Source: Micromonospora tarapacensis (GTDB lineage Bacteria; Actinomycetota; Actinomycetes; Mycobacteriales; Micromonosporaceae). From it: a stretch of 64,000 bases of DNA. Positions 44,417 to 54,096 of the stretch are shown here, piece after piece. Within the stretch, counting starts at the first letter, position 1. Each line of letters starts with the position of its first letter. Below the pieces are notes generated by a model. It had not been told where the DNA came from and ran no database searches. It worked only from the letters and a program-made list of their open reading frames with translations. The position numbers were made by a program, and so were the translations under genes. The DNA lies in contig NZ_JAHCDI010000001.1 in NCBI RefSeq assembly GCF_019697375.1, positions 1-64,000 on the forward strand. The letters run 5' to 3'.

Positions 44417-45145
44417 CTACCGGGCCAGCCGCCCCGCCGCAACCCCGCTCCCACCTGCGGCAGCGTGGCGGGTGAATCGACGGGGTCGGGGCGCCTCCTG
44501 GAACCACCACACCCACGCCGAGTCGGAGAATCGACAGGTGTTGTTACCAACACCGCGACGAGCGCGTCCGGCACTCATGAGGATCCGGCGAATAGATGTC
44601 CCCTGGCGAGCAGGATCCGTACGTGCTCCTCGGTGTCTCCCCGGAGACGTCGCTGACGCAGATACGTCGATCGAGGCGGCCGGTAGCAACCCCGCCGGGA
44701 CCGGATACGTCACCGCCCGGGTCGCGGCGCGGCGTTGTTCGCGTTCGACCGGCCCGGCCGCAGCGGGCAAGACCGGGGCCGGGCTGACACCCCGCATCAC
44801 GTCAACGAGATACCCGCTGACCGCCGCATCCAGGGCGTCACCGTCCAGCTTGGTCAGAACCCGGCGGAAGGTCCGCTCGCTGGGAACCACATACCGGCCG
44901 GTCAACGCGTCGTAGCGGGCGCCGATGCGGGCCAGGACCTCTTGCCCAGCACCGGTCGCCCACTGCCAGATCGCCGCCACCGAATCGTTGCCCACGACCA
45001 GGGTCACGCACGCGGCCAGCACCAGGATCACGACCAGCCGATGCCGGCGGCCCCGCAGGGCACGCGGGTCCGGCACCGCGGCGAGGCGGTCGCTGATCGG
45101 TTGCCGCCGCGGGTCCGTGTCCAGCGGGCCGCGACTCCGTTTCAC
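44417..45145 (-). pseudogene. N-terminal remnant of an ISAs1-type transposase
   Basis: From 45145 the frame reads MKRSRGPLDTDPRRQPISDR, then PDPRALRGRRHRLVVILVLA, VGNDSVAAIWQWATGAGQEV and VVPSERTFRRVLTKLDGDAL, the typical N-terminal part of ISAs1-like transposases. Similarity stops near AGLLPAA (about 44670). The catalytic VDGKTLRG and later blocks are absent, and the remaining frame to 44417 is not transposase. The element is therefore deleted for its 3' two-thirds. It lies between TerC and the EcsC-TerB gene and marks past rearrangement here. Confidence 0.75.
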
Positions 45146-45617
45146 GGCGAGGTGCTGCTGACGGCGTCACCGCGGGTCCCCCTGAGCACACACGGACCGA
45201 CGACGAGCAAATCTACGGTCTGAAGGCGAGGCTCTTCGCCGCGAGCGCCCCTGCGCTCCGCTCGTCGCACCTGCCACGCGCAGCGCCCCGCCTGGCGAAG
45301 CTGGCTTTCCCGGCGCCGGAACAGGCAACTGGAGCTGTGCGCGACCACCCGAATCAGGAACCAGGGCAGCATCTCGGGCCCCAGAACCCTCGCCGCCGGC
45401 ATCACAGGTAGGGCTTGCCCAAAGAGCCGGACAGGGCCTTGAACCGCCTCAGACGGATGCGGTGGAACGTGCCGCATGATCGGCCTAGAAAATGGGCCGC
45501 TCGACTCGATATCCGACCCCAGATGTTCTGGTTGTTCTGCACCGTGTTTGAGACACTAGCGGGTTCGGCCGAACCCAGCGCGCTGGCAACCCGCTGAACC
45601 TCCTGGAGGAACTCGCT
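45146..45617. other. 472-bp gene-free stretch with a repeat-like segment
   Basis: This holds the upstream flank of the transposase remnant and the promoter of the EcsC-TerB gene, whose GGAGG lies at about 45602. The segment 45214-45330 reads on the minus strand as KASFARRGAARGRCDERSAG, a peptide-like string that I recall as a recurrent spurious translation in Micromonosporaceae. It may belong to a dispersed repeat. I see no gene. Confidence 0.35.
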
Positions 45618-46733
45618 ATGACCGAAGCTCCGACTGGTACGGGTGACGCCGACGACAATGCCGCCCGGGAGGCTGTCGAGCGAGAGCGGGCCGAGCTGCG
45701 CCAGTTCATCAAAGGGCTGGATCCGCATGACATCAAGTCAGGCGACTGGTTCTCGAAGCTCGTCGCGCAGGCCCTGAGCTCCTACACCGCTAAGGTCGAC
45801 TGGCAGTACTTCCAAGAGAAGTACAAGGGCGTACCGGCAGATGGCATCGTCGAGCAGCGGATCACGATGGCGTCGCGATATGCCGCGCTCGAAGGTGGGC
45901 TATCGGCCGGAGCGTACTCGGCGGCCGTTGCCGCCACGATCGGCAGCGGTGGTGGCGCGTCACCGCTTACTCTGCCGGCCGCTGGCGTGACCCTCATGGT
46001 CGACCTCACTTACATCACCCAGCTTCAGCTGCGCCTGGCCTACGACATCTCCGTGCTGTATCGGGTTCCGCTCGACCTGTCCGACCCGGATGACATGTGG
46101 AAGCTCATTCGTGTGGCCTTCACGATCAAGGGCGGAGAACTGGCACGGGAGGGCGTCACCAAGGCGGTCCCTTTTGTGGTGCGTCCGTTGATCAAAAAGT
46201 TCTATTCCAAGACCGTCCTGACCGCGGCGAAAGGGCTCCCCATCGTCGGGAAGCACCTCTTGCAGCGCAACGTCATCAAGGTCGGTATCCCTCTGGTCGG
46301 CATTCCCCTCACCGTCGTGCTGAACCGCTACACGACACTGGTCGCTGGCCGACACGCGCGAGCCGTACTCCGTAACGAGGCGCGGGTGATCGAGCTCGCC
46401 GTGAGGCTGAGCACCGGAAGTCAGTACCCGCAGCTGATGCTGTGGGTCGCATGGCTCGTCATTACAGCGGACAACAAGATCGGCGACGATGAGACGCTGC
46501 TGATGAAGCACCTGGTGCGAATCGTCCGCGACCTGCACGGGGTAGTCGACGAGGAACTAGCCAACGTCGTCGACATCGACCCCGACGATGTGTGGAAGCG
46601 TCTGGACGCTGAGCCCGGAGACCTGACCGAACTCCTTGACGTCGCCAATCGGGTGGCCACGGTAGACGGCGATCTCACCGCACGTGAGAAGGAAGTCATT
46701 GCCGAGCTTCATGACCGCTGCCGTCGACACTGA
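45618..46733 (+). CDS. EcsC-like protein with a C-terminal TerB-type domain, 371 aa
   Basis: ATG 45618 has GGAGG about nine bases upstream. Residues about 25-250 resemble the EcsC family: VAQALSSYTAKVDWQYFQEK, Gly/Ala-rich GGLSAGAYSAAVAATIGSGG, VTLMVDLTYITQLQLRLAYD and repeated VGKHLL / VGIPLVGIPLTVVLNRYTT turns that may lie at the membrane. Residues about 275-370 resemble a TerB helical domain (LMLWVAWLVITADNKIGDDE, VANRVATVDGDLTAREKEVI), with the paired acidic D-x-x-I-x-x-x-E pattern that binds divalent metal in TerB. The combination suggests metal-linked stress signalling near the membrane. This is inference from domains. Confidence 0.65.
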   Translation: MTEAPTGTGDADDNAAREAVERERAELRQFIKGLDPHDIKSGDWFSKLVAQALSSYTAKVDWQYFQEKYKGVPADGIVEQRITMASRYAALEGGLSAGAYSAAVAATIGSGGGASPLTLPAAGVTLMVDLTYITQLQLRLAYDISVLYRVPLDLSDPDDMWKLIRVAFTIKGGELAREGVTKAVPFVVRPLIKKFYSKTVLTAAKGLPIVGKHLLQRNVIKVGIPLVGIPLTVVLNRYTTLVAGRHARAVLRNEARVIELAVRLSTGSQYPQLMLWVAWLVITADNKIGDDETLLMKHLVRIVRDLHGVVDEELANVVDIDPDDVWKRLDAEPGDLTELLDVANRVATVDGDLTAREKEVIAELHDRCRRH

Positions 46734-46890
46734 CGGCACTGCCTTCTTCCGTAGCCTTGGTGGTCTGGCCAGCCTCCGCCTTCACTTCCCGTGCAACGTT
46801 CAACGAGTGGCGTGTCGAGATCGTAATAGACCCGACGACCGCGTCGCTCGTCGTGCCGTTCTGCCACGCACGTATCAACCTGCCTACCGT

Positions 46891-48219
46891 TCAGTTGTAG
46901 AACGAGTCCAAGGTGTCAGGATCAGGCTGCTGCCGGCCGTCACCACCTGGATACGACACCCCCATCTCTCGGAACCAGACGTGGGCCATCAGTTCCGTGT
47001 GGTGGTAGTAAATTGCTGCGGAACGCAGCGCCTTGGAGGTGCTTGGCCCAGTGAACTCCCGCGGCGCCCCCTCTATCTTCTTCCACGCCATGATGAGATA
47101 TCGGACTGCCCGGTCGTGGTGCCCCGAGTATCGACCGGTTCGGCCGGGTGCCTCCAGATCGGTAGCCGCGATCGCCGCCCCGATCCGGTCGACGACATCT
47201 TGGACGTACTTCCCGACAATTTGCCGCACGTTGGCCGCCTGGACCACGTCCGGATCATGGACGCCTGCATCGGCGAGTTCGGTAGCCGCATCACCGACCG
47301 GTGATATCGTCCCGTCCGGTCTGATCGTGAATAGGCTTACGCCGGCCTCCTTAGCCGCCTCGCACGCTGCGGTCGTGTACCCGGAGGTCGAATAGAACAG
47401 GTGATGGGCTGTATGCGGCCGGGCACCACGCAGTTGACGTACTAGAGGAGAACCTACTGGCATTGCCTGCATCTTTACCTGTGCGACACCCGCCCGAGAG
47501 ACGACATCGAGTCCACCATCACGATTGCCACCGGTCAGCTCTGCATCGGAGAAGCCAAGCGCTCGCATGTGGGCGGTGGCGATCTCCTCACTCGTGCGCC
47601 AGTCGGACGGCAGGAGGCGCTGCGCCGTCGCAGCCTTGCTTGTGGCCGCGCCATCAAGCTCGGGAAGCGCAGGTACCTCAGGGTGCTCGGGCAACAACAT
47701 GATCTCATTGGCTGCCCCGTTTGTGATGAGCCGTACCAGTTGATCCACGTCTTCGTTTTCTGAGAAGACCTTGAAACTGACTTCGCGACCGTCATCAGCC
47801 GTGCAGGCCAAGGCACAGCCGACGTTCGGCCAGGATTTGGTGCTGCTCGCCATCAAGCCCGGCCGTCCTGGGCCGGTGAAGACCACGACCGCGCCGATAG
47901 CGCGTTCGGCGAGGATCCACCGGCGCATGGTCCGGACAGCGATAAACGGAGCTGTACCCTCGCGGGTCAGCTTGGCGGCTACGACGCAGTCCTGAGAATG
48001 GAACTCCACGGCGGCTTCAGCGACGATTTCAATATGATCGTCCGGATCGACCGCAGCCAGCACTCGCGCGCCGACCTCGGGGTTCAACGGTTCGGCACCA
48101 GGCGTACGTAGATAGGTCCGGTAAGCCCACGCCGCCCGGGTATCTTCCTTGAGCGGGTCCAAACCACGGCCGGTGGGCACAGCGGCCGGAGTCGATGAGC
48201 TGGGAGAATGCTCCGTCAC
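46891..48219 (-). CDS. Mrr-like restriction endonuclease with a long N-terminal region, 442 aa
   Basis: The nuclease core is at about residues 205-300: SDWRTSEEIATAHMRALGFS with the helix Glu, GGNRDGGLDVVSRAGVAQVK with D238, Q247 and K249 in the Mrr-type D...QxK form, then HHLFYSTSGYTTAACEAAKE. Residues 1-200 form an unrecognised region with repeated aspartates (DPDDHIEIVAEAAVEFHSQD) and a possible sensor part. The C-terminal 140 residues are helical (VQAANVRQIVGKYVQDVVDR, FTGPSTSKALRSAAIYYHHT). GTG 48219 is the chosen start; the frame upstream is not protein-like. It is the second Mrr-like enzyme in the window and is unrelated to the first outside the core. Confidence 0.7.
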   Translation of the reverse strand: MTEHSPSSSTPAAVPTGRGLDPLKEDTRAAWAYRTYLRTPGAEPLNPEVGARVLAAVDPDDHIEIVAEAAVEFHSQDCVVAAKLTREGTAPFIAVRTMRRWILAERAIGAVVVFTGPGRPGLMASSTKSWPNVGCALACTADDGREVSFKVFSENEDVDQLVRLITNGAANEIMLLPEHPEVPALPELDGAATSKAATAQRLLPSDWRTSEEIATAHMRALGFSDAELTGGNRDGGLDVVSRAGVAQVKMQAMPVGSPLVRQLRGARPHTAHHLFYSTSGYTTAACEAAKEAGVSLFTIRPDGTISPVGDAATELADAGVHDPDVVQAANVRQIVGKYVQDVVDRIGAAIAATDLEAPGRTGRYSGHHDRAVRYLIMAWKKIEGAPREFTGPSTSKALRSAAIYYHHTELMAHVWFREMGVSYPGGDGRQQPDPDTLDSFYN

Positions 48220-48495
48220 ACGCCAGGGCACCGGAAATGTCCTCACCGAATTGCCCCGCCATCCTGTGGAGAGATCCTGGTACCAGGGTCCCGGTTGGTG
48301 AGCGTCGGGTCGCCGATCGACACATTCGATGATCCGATGCGGGTCGCCGACCGACCGCTTGCCGGATGGAGCGCTCGCCGCCAACTCGGATCTCTTCAGT
48401 CTGCCTATGCGAGCACCGCGTGGCGCAGGGTGATCCGCCACACCGAGAAACGCGTACGCTGGCTGCGTTGAGCACTCGCGGGCCACCCGCCCGCG

Positions 48496-48930
48496 TCACA
48501 CCGTGCCGCTGCTGCTCCCGGCCCGCACGGACAGGGCGGTCGGCAGGAGCGACTCGCTGAGCTCCGGGACCGTCAGCACGCTGACCGCGACGCCGGGTTC
48601 GACCAGCCAGAACGCCTGGACGCCATCGGTCAGACCGAGGCCGTCACCGTGCGGGAACTCGACCAGCCGCCACTCGACGGGGTCACGCTCGTGATATCCG
48701 CAGAGAAAATCCCGTAGGGCGGTCAGGTCGGTCAATCGGTCCCCGCGCAGCACGTGGACCCGCAGGTCCGCACGGTAGCCGTCCGGCACCTGCCGCTCCC
48801 AGACCCGGCTGGCGAAGCGTACGTCGTCCCACTCGCTGGCGAAGTCCGACACCTCGTCGCCGACACCGACCGGCACCTGCCCGATGTGGAACCCGTCCAG
48901 CAGCCCGCCGTCACACGTCTCGTCGCTCAT
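48496..48930 (-). CDS. Hypothetical protein, 144 aa
   Basis: ATG 48930 gives MSDETCDGGLLDGFHIGQVP. The protein is acidic with many Trp and Val residues (VSDFASEWDDVRFASRVWER, ERDPVEWRLVEFPHGDGLGL, VQAFWLVEPGVAVSVLTVPE) and no membrane segment. I recognise no family. It lies 46 bp after the coiled-coil gene on the same strand and probably belongs to the FtsK-like operon. Confidence 0.6.
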   Translation of the reverse strand: MSDETCDGGLLDGFHIGQVPVGVGDEVSDFASEWDDVRFASRVWERQVPDGYRADLRVHVLRGDRLTDLTALRDFLCGYHERDPVEWRLVEFPHGDGLGLTDGVQAFWLVEPGVAVSVLTVPELSESLLPTALSVRAGSSSGTV

Positions 48931-48976
48931 CCCACCGCCCCCGTCGCACTCTCGATCCGATCCCGACGATCCCGGC

Positions 48977-49240
48977 TCAGCTGCCCAACGCGCGTACCTT
49001 GGCGATGGTCTCCTGGACGTGCTGCCTGGCGGGCTCATTGCCCTGTGCGGCCTGCGCGAGCGCCTGCCGGTACGAGTCGATCATGCTGATCAGCGGCCCG
49101 CCGGCGACGCCCTGCAAGGCGCCCGCGACGAGCTGCCGCGCCTCGGCGGCGTCCTGGGCCGCTGCCGCCGTCTTCGCCTTCGCCTCGTCCAGCTTCTGGG
49201 CGGCCGCCGCCAGCCTGGCGATCATCTCCGCTGCACTCAC
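48977..49240 (-). CDS. Small coiled-coil protein, 87 aa (possibly DUF6244-like)
   Basis: GTG 49240 has GGGAGG six bases upstream. The protein is almost all helix with Ala-rich heptads (EMIARLAAAAQKLDEAKAKT, AAAAQDAAEARQLVAGALQG) and a second helix IDSYRQALAQAAQGNEPARQ. It resembles small helical proteins found beside FtsK-like ATPases in actinomycetes, in size similar to WXG100-type substrates but without a WXG motif. The family name is tentative. Confidence 0.6.
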   Translation of the reverse strand: MSAAEMIARLAAAAQKLDEAKAKTAAAAQDAAEARQLVAGALQGVAGGPLISMIDSYRQALAQAAQGNEPARQHVQETIAKVRALGS

Positions 49241-49432
49241 ACACCCTCCCCCCACGCTCGCCCACCCGACCACAAAGGAGCCTACGAGATCCGCACCCCC
49301 ACCGCGACCGGCCTGGTCCACTCGCGCCGATCATGCAGTTGTGGCGCCGGAATGCTCCCCAATGTCCCACTTGTCAGGCACCACAACTCCAAGATCGCCA
49401 CGTCGCTGGGGGTGGGGGGAGCGGCATTGGGG

Positions 49433-50352
49433 TTAGCGGAGGGTGCGGACGAGTAGGAGGTAGCCGCAGTAGGCCAGCGGGACGGCCAGGAAGCAGAGGA
49501 GGAAGCCCAGCACGGGATAGCGTGGCGGGGTGGCGGCGCCCACGGCGGGCCGGCCCCAACGGCCGAGCACCAGCCAACCGCCGATCAGCGAGACGGCGGG
49601 CAGGCCGGCGCACATCCAGGCGTAGAGGGTGAAACCGTCGACCACGCCAATCCCGGAGGCGAGCACCATGACCAGCATGAGCACCACGGAAACGGCGGCG
49701 AAGCCGAGGTAGACGGCGACCGCCCGGGCCATCGGCGACCAGGTCGGCAACAGTGCCGGCCGCTGGGCGAGCAGCTCGGCCAGCTGCCCGTGCCGGTCGG
49801 CCTCGTCGGCCCACCGCCGGGCCAGTTCCAGCTCCGTCGCCGGATCGACCTCGCCGCCGCGCGGCGCCGGCACCCGGCCGCCGTCGAACTCACCGCCACC
49901 GGAAGCGCCCGGCCCGACTCCCCCACACCCGTTCGCGGGTACGCCTCGACACCCGGCCACCCCGGCGCGGCGGCTGCGCCGCCGTCCGGCGCCATCCCCG
50001 GTTCCGGGCCGGCGCCGGGGTGCGCGGACGGCGGAGACGGCGGACCCGGCGTGGACGGACCGGGCGGCGGAGCAGGCCACGAACCGGGCGGACCCGACAC
50101 CGGCGGACCCGACACCGGCGGACCCGACACCGGCCGTGGGCCCGCTGGGGCGGCGGCGTCCGGCGCGACGCCGATGGTGCGGCCGAGGTGGTCGAGGCGC
50201 TGCCCCTGGGCGACGAGTCGCCGGTCGAGATACTCCACGGCGGCGCCGAGGTCGCGCCGCCGGTCCGCCTCGACGGCGGCACCCTGCTCGCCGGCCCGCT
50301 GCTGCACGGCCAGGTGGCGGGCCAGCGCCGCGTACTCCTCGAAGGTGGACAC
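49433..50352 (-). pseudogene. Membrane protein with proline-rich linker, one frameshift
   Basis: GTG 50352 gives VSTFEEYAALARHLAVQQRA, a charged helical domain (about 1-65), then a Pro/Gly-rich linker with GPPVSGP repeats. The frame shifts near 49900-49930, beside a C run at 49920-49924. The restored C-terminus reads VDPATELELARRWADEADRH followed by four membrane segments (AVAVYLGFAAVSVVLMLVMV, FTLYAWMCAGLPAVSLIGGW, YPVLGFLLCFLAVPLAYCGY and neighbours). It starts three bases after the FtsK-like stop, so it is co-transcribed and may anchor that ATPase. Confidence 0.6.
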
Positions 50353-50355
50353 GCC

Positions 50356-52940
50356 TCACTCCTGCCCGTCGGGAGAATGCGCGTCACGGACGAACGGCAC
50401 GATCAACCGGACCCGCTGGTCGTGCCGGTCCACCAGCAGCGCCCGGTCCGCCCGGGGCGTGTACGCCAGGTCGTGCACGCCGAGGTGCAGGCCGAGGTCC
50501 GCGCCGGGCACGTTGAGGGCGACCAGGCAGGCGACGTCGTCGCGGTTCTGCGTGCCCCCGAGGTCGTCGGCGAGCCGGCGCAGCCCACGCCACCAGCCGA
50601 GCAGGTGCACGCCGTGGCCGGGCCCCTGTCGCAGCAGGGTACGCAGGTCGTCGTGGCCGGAGCGGAACGTGCCGGGGTCGTTCTCGCCGAGCAGCCCCGC
50701 GGCGGCGTCCATCCCGAACACCACCAGGTAGCTACGGCCCGGCGACCCGGCCGCCGGAGCGTCGTCGCCGGCCGTCGCCGGTGGACCGGCGTCGCTGCCG
50801 TCCGGTGCGGCGGCGAGGGCACGGATCCGGTCGCGCAGCGCGACGGCGTCGAGCCGCTCGACCCGGTGCCCGGCGGTGGTCAACGTGGCGGCCGTGTCGT
50901 CGGCCGCCGGGTCGGCGGCGGCGACCAGCGCGGCGAGCAGGAACACCACCTCACCGGGCGGGTGCTGCCGGGCCAGGCTCAACGTCGCCGCCCGCAGCAC
51001 CTCGGCACCGGCCGTGGCGGTCCCGACCACGGCCAGGTGCCGCCCCGGCGCGGTGTCCATGATGAAGAGCGCGGTGGTGCCGTCCACGTCGACCGTCCGG
51101 CCCACCAGGGCCAGTGGTCGCCGGCCGCCGGGACGCAATCCGGTGAAGGTCGCGTCGTCCTCGACGCGCGCGGTGTCGTACCCCCGGAAGACCGACGGTG
51201 GACGGGCACCCGACGCGCGGGACTGCCACAGGTCGTGGCGCAGCCGGGTCAGCTCGCCGGTGGCGGCGTGCGCGTCGGGGAAACGGATCACGGTGTTCGC
51301 CCCGGCGGCACCGGCGGCGGTGTTGACCACGGCCGAGCCGACCGGCAGCGTCGCCGCGGCGTCGTTGAGCTGGTCGAGCACTCCCCCGCCGCCGGGCAGC
51401 GCCACCCGGAGCGCGAACTGGCCGAAGACCGCCTCGGCCCGGCCGTAGAGCGCCTCGATCCCCGTCGTGCTCTGGCTAGCCAGCACCAGGTGTACGCCGT
51501 ACGAGCGGCCCTTGCGGGCCAGTTCCTCCAGCAGGTCCACCGACTCCCGGGCGAGCGGGTCGTTGCCGGCGAGCAGCACGTGGAACTCGTCGATGACCGC
51601 GACGATCCGGGGCACCGGGGTGTCGGCCGGCAGGTCGGCCAGTTTGGTGACGCCGTGCCGCTTGAGTGCGGTGGCCCGCCGGTGCAGTTCCCGGCGCAGC
51701 TCGCGCAGCACGGCGACGCCGTACTCCCGGTCGCTTTCGATGCCGACGGCGCGGGCGTGCGGCAGCCACGACGGGTCGCGGTCGGTGGGCACGAATTCGG
51801 TGAAGCTCACCCCCTCCTTGAAGTCGAGGAGATAGAGCTGCAACTCGGCCGGAGAGTAGCGGGCGGCCAGCCCGTAGAGGACGTCGAGCAGGAATACCGT
51901 CTTGCCGGCGCCGGTGCGCCCGCCGACCAGCCAGTGCGGGGTGGCGTCGTCGAAGGCCATGCCGAACGGGTCGCGTCCGGCGCGGCCCACCACCGTATGC
52001 AGGCCGGCGCGGGCCGAGGCGGCCCAGCGCCGCCCGGGCAGCAGGTCGGCGAAGTCGACCTGCTCGCCGCGCCGGGCGGCCTCGCCCAGGTGGGTGGCGA
52101 GGGCGGCGACCGATGCCGGCGGCGGGTCACCGTCGAGGACCACCGGGGCGGACAGGCCGGTGCCGTCGGCGCTGAACGGCGCACCGGGCGGGTCGCCGAC
52201 CCGGGCGTACGCTCCGGTCAGCCGCAGCATGGTGGTGGCACCCAGTGGCGGGGCTGGCTCACCCGGCCCGGCCGGCGGCCAGCCGCCGAGCAGCACACAG
52301 ACCGCGGCGGCCGGTCCGGCGTGGGTGAGGGCGGCGAGGCGGGCGGCCTCACGTGGCGGCGGGACGGACGCGGCCACCAGCAGCAGCAGTTCCTGGTCCG
52401 GCCGGTCGGCCTGGCGGGCGGCGCGGGCATGCCGCTCGGCGGCGTCGAGCAGTGCGGCGACCTCCACCTCGGTGGTGGCCGGCGGGTCGACGACACCGGC
52501 GTCGAGCAGGGGCGCAGCGGGCCGAAGGTCGCGCCCAGCGCGGCGGTGTCCAGCGCGGCGACCCGGACGCCGCCGGGCGCGGCGGTGGCCAGCAGCCGCA
52601 GGACGAGCGCACGCAGCATCCCGGCCACCACCGGGTCGCGGGCGTCGCCGTCGATCGCCAGGTGGTGCCCGGCGCCCAACGGGAGCAGGACCGGGAAGCC
52701 GCCGCCGGCGGTGACGGCCGCACCGACGCGTACGGGCACGGGCCGGTGGGCCAGCGGCAGGCCGGGCGTCGGGGTGGCCAGCGCGGCGCCGACCCGGGCC
52801 AGCCGGGTCAGCAGGTCGGCGTCGGCCGGCGGAGCCGGCGGTGCCGCGCTGCCCAGCGCCGCGCGGGCGGATTCGAGGTGGGCCCGGGCGGCCCGGTGGG
52901 CGGCGACCGCCTGCCCGTACGCCGACGCGAGCCTGCCCAA
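50356..52940 (-). pseudogene. FtsK/SpoIIIE-type ATPase, one frameshift near the N-terminus
   Basis: The gene starts at 52940 (MGRLASAYGQAVAAHRAARA). Its frame breaks at the G run 52509-52512, where TFGPLR should continue as PLLDAGVVDPPATTEVEVAA. The restored protein is about 861 aa. Walker A is HWLVGGRTGAGKTVFLLDVL (near residue 350), Walker B is RIVAVIDEFHVLLAGND, followed by YGVHLVLASQSTTGIEALYG, the layout of FtsK/SpoIIIE and TraB-like DNA or protein pumps. There is no N-terminal membrane domain and no gamma DNA-sorting domain. A possible second ATPase-like fold lies in the C-terminal third (LVGRTVDVDGTTALFIMDTA, HLAVVGTATAGAEVLRAATL). The cargo is unknown. Confidence 0.75.
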
Positions 52941-53046
52941 CCTCTGCTCCTCCGCCGACGGCCGCCTGGTCCGGTGAAACCCTAACGGACGGCGGCGATC
53001 CGGGCACGGTCACGAACCGGACGTGTCGGGCGGCGGGGACGTGCCG

Positions 53047-53077
53047 CGGCCGGCGGTCCTGATCGGACCGCCGGCCG
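53047..53077 (-). terminator. 13-bp hairpin after the SGNH hydrolase
   Basis: CGGCCGGCGGTCC (53047-53059), a 5-nt loop and GGACCGCCGGCCG (53065-53077) form a perfect stem, 12 bases past the esterase stop at 53090. It separates that gene from the FtsK-like operon downstream. Confidence 0.75.
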
Positions 53078-53089
53078 CCACGGTCTCCG

Positions 53090-53890
53090 TCAGCCGGTGA
53101 CCGCGTTGAGCGCCGGCAGGTAGCCGTACCGGTAGCCGTCGGCGTTGGGGTGGTATGCCTCGATGATCCCGGTGACGTCCCGGATCCACGGCTGGGCGCC
53201 GCAGACGCCGTGACCGGCGAACGTGGGCCGGGTGTCGGCGAAGGTGGCGCCGGCCGCGGCGGCCCGGTCGGTGGTCACCGCGGCGAGGACGTCGGCGGCC
53301 TCGTTGAGCAGGGCCCGCTTGTGGCTGCTCATCGCGAACAGGCCGCAGTAGCCGGTCTCGAACAGCCGCGGGTAGCCGAGCACGACCAGCCGGGCGTTCG
53401 GCGCCCGGTCCCGGATGGCGGCATAGGTGCCGTCCAGCCGGGACGGCAGCGTGCCGGTGGCGAACGCCTTGGCGGCGTTGACCGCGTTGGTGCAGGTGGA
53501 GGTGCTGCCGAAACGGCAGCTGGTCATCACGTCGGCGAAGCCGGCGTCGTTGCCGCCGATGGTGATGGTGACCATCGTGGTGGTGGCGCTCAGCGAGCCG
53601 AGCTGGTTGTCGAGCACGTCGGCGGTGACCGCGCCACCGCAGGCGGGGAAGCGGAAGCTGGCCACGTCGTTGGCGGCGGCCCACAGCGGGGCGTACGACT
53701 TCTGGCTGCGCAGGCAGGTGGACAGGTCGTACGGGCCGGCGCCGACGCCGGAGGAGTACGAGTCGCCGAGGGCGACGTAGTGGATCGGCGCGGCAGCCTG
53801 GGCGACGCCCGGAGCGAGCAGCGCACCGGCGGTGGCGGTGAGGAGGGCGACCAGCGCGCTCAGTGCGCGGGCCAGCGGACGGTGTGGCAT
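53090..53890 (-). CDS. Secreted SGNH/GDSL-type lipase or esterase, 266 aa
   Basis: This secreted hydrolase has a signal peptide of about 35 residues (MPHRPLARALSALVALLTAT ending AQAAA). ATG 53890 follows GGAGG. The catalytic blocks of the SGNH fold are present: block I HYVALGDSYSSGVGAG (nucleophile Ser), the Gly of ACGGAVTADVLDNQ, the Asn of ITIGGNDAGFADVM, and the C-terminal His in IIEAYHPNADGYRYGY. Six cysteines at positions typical for Streptomyces relatives (TCLRSQKS, PACGG, SCRFGSTSTC, YCGL, VCGA) would form disulfides. It acts on esters or phospholipids; the exact substrate is unknown. Confidence 0.9.
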   Translation of the reverse strand: MPHRPLARALSALVALLTATAGALLAPGVAQAAAPIHYVALGDSYSSGVGAGPYDLSTCLRSQKSYAPLWAAANDVASFRFPACGGAVTADVLDNQLGSLSATTTMVTITIGGNDAGFADVMTSCRFGSTSTCTNAVNAAKAFATGTLPSRLDGTYAAIRDRAPNARLVVLGYPRLFETGYCGLFAMSSHKRALLNEAADVLAAVTTDRAAAAGATFADTRPTFAGHGVCGAQPWIRDVTGIIEAYHPNADGYRYGYLPALNAVTG

Positions 53891-54096
53891 GGGGACCTCC
53901 ACGGGGGTGGTGGTGGAGCCCGAGGACCGCGCGCGTGGCCAGGGGTGACGGTTGTTACTAGTCGGTAATGATATCGAAACAGATGGATAAAGTGAATAGC
54001 CGTTAAGGCGCCGGACGCGACGCGGGCCGCGCCCGCGCGGTCGGTACGCGCGGACGCGGCCCCGTCACGTCCGGCGGCCGGCCGGACCGGATGCCG

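Noticed and set aside
49753..52977. Plus-strand open frame of about 1070 codons opposite the FtsK-like operon
   Set aside because: Shadow of the minus-strand genes, which have Walker motifs and ribosome sites.
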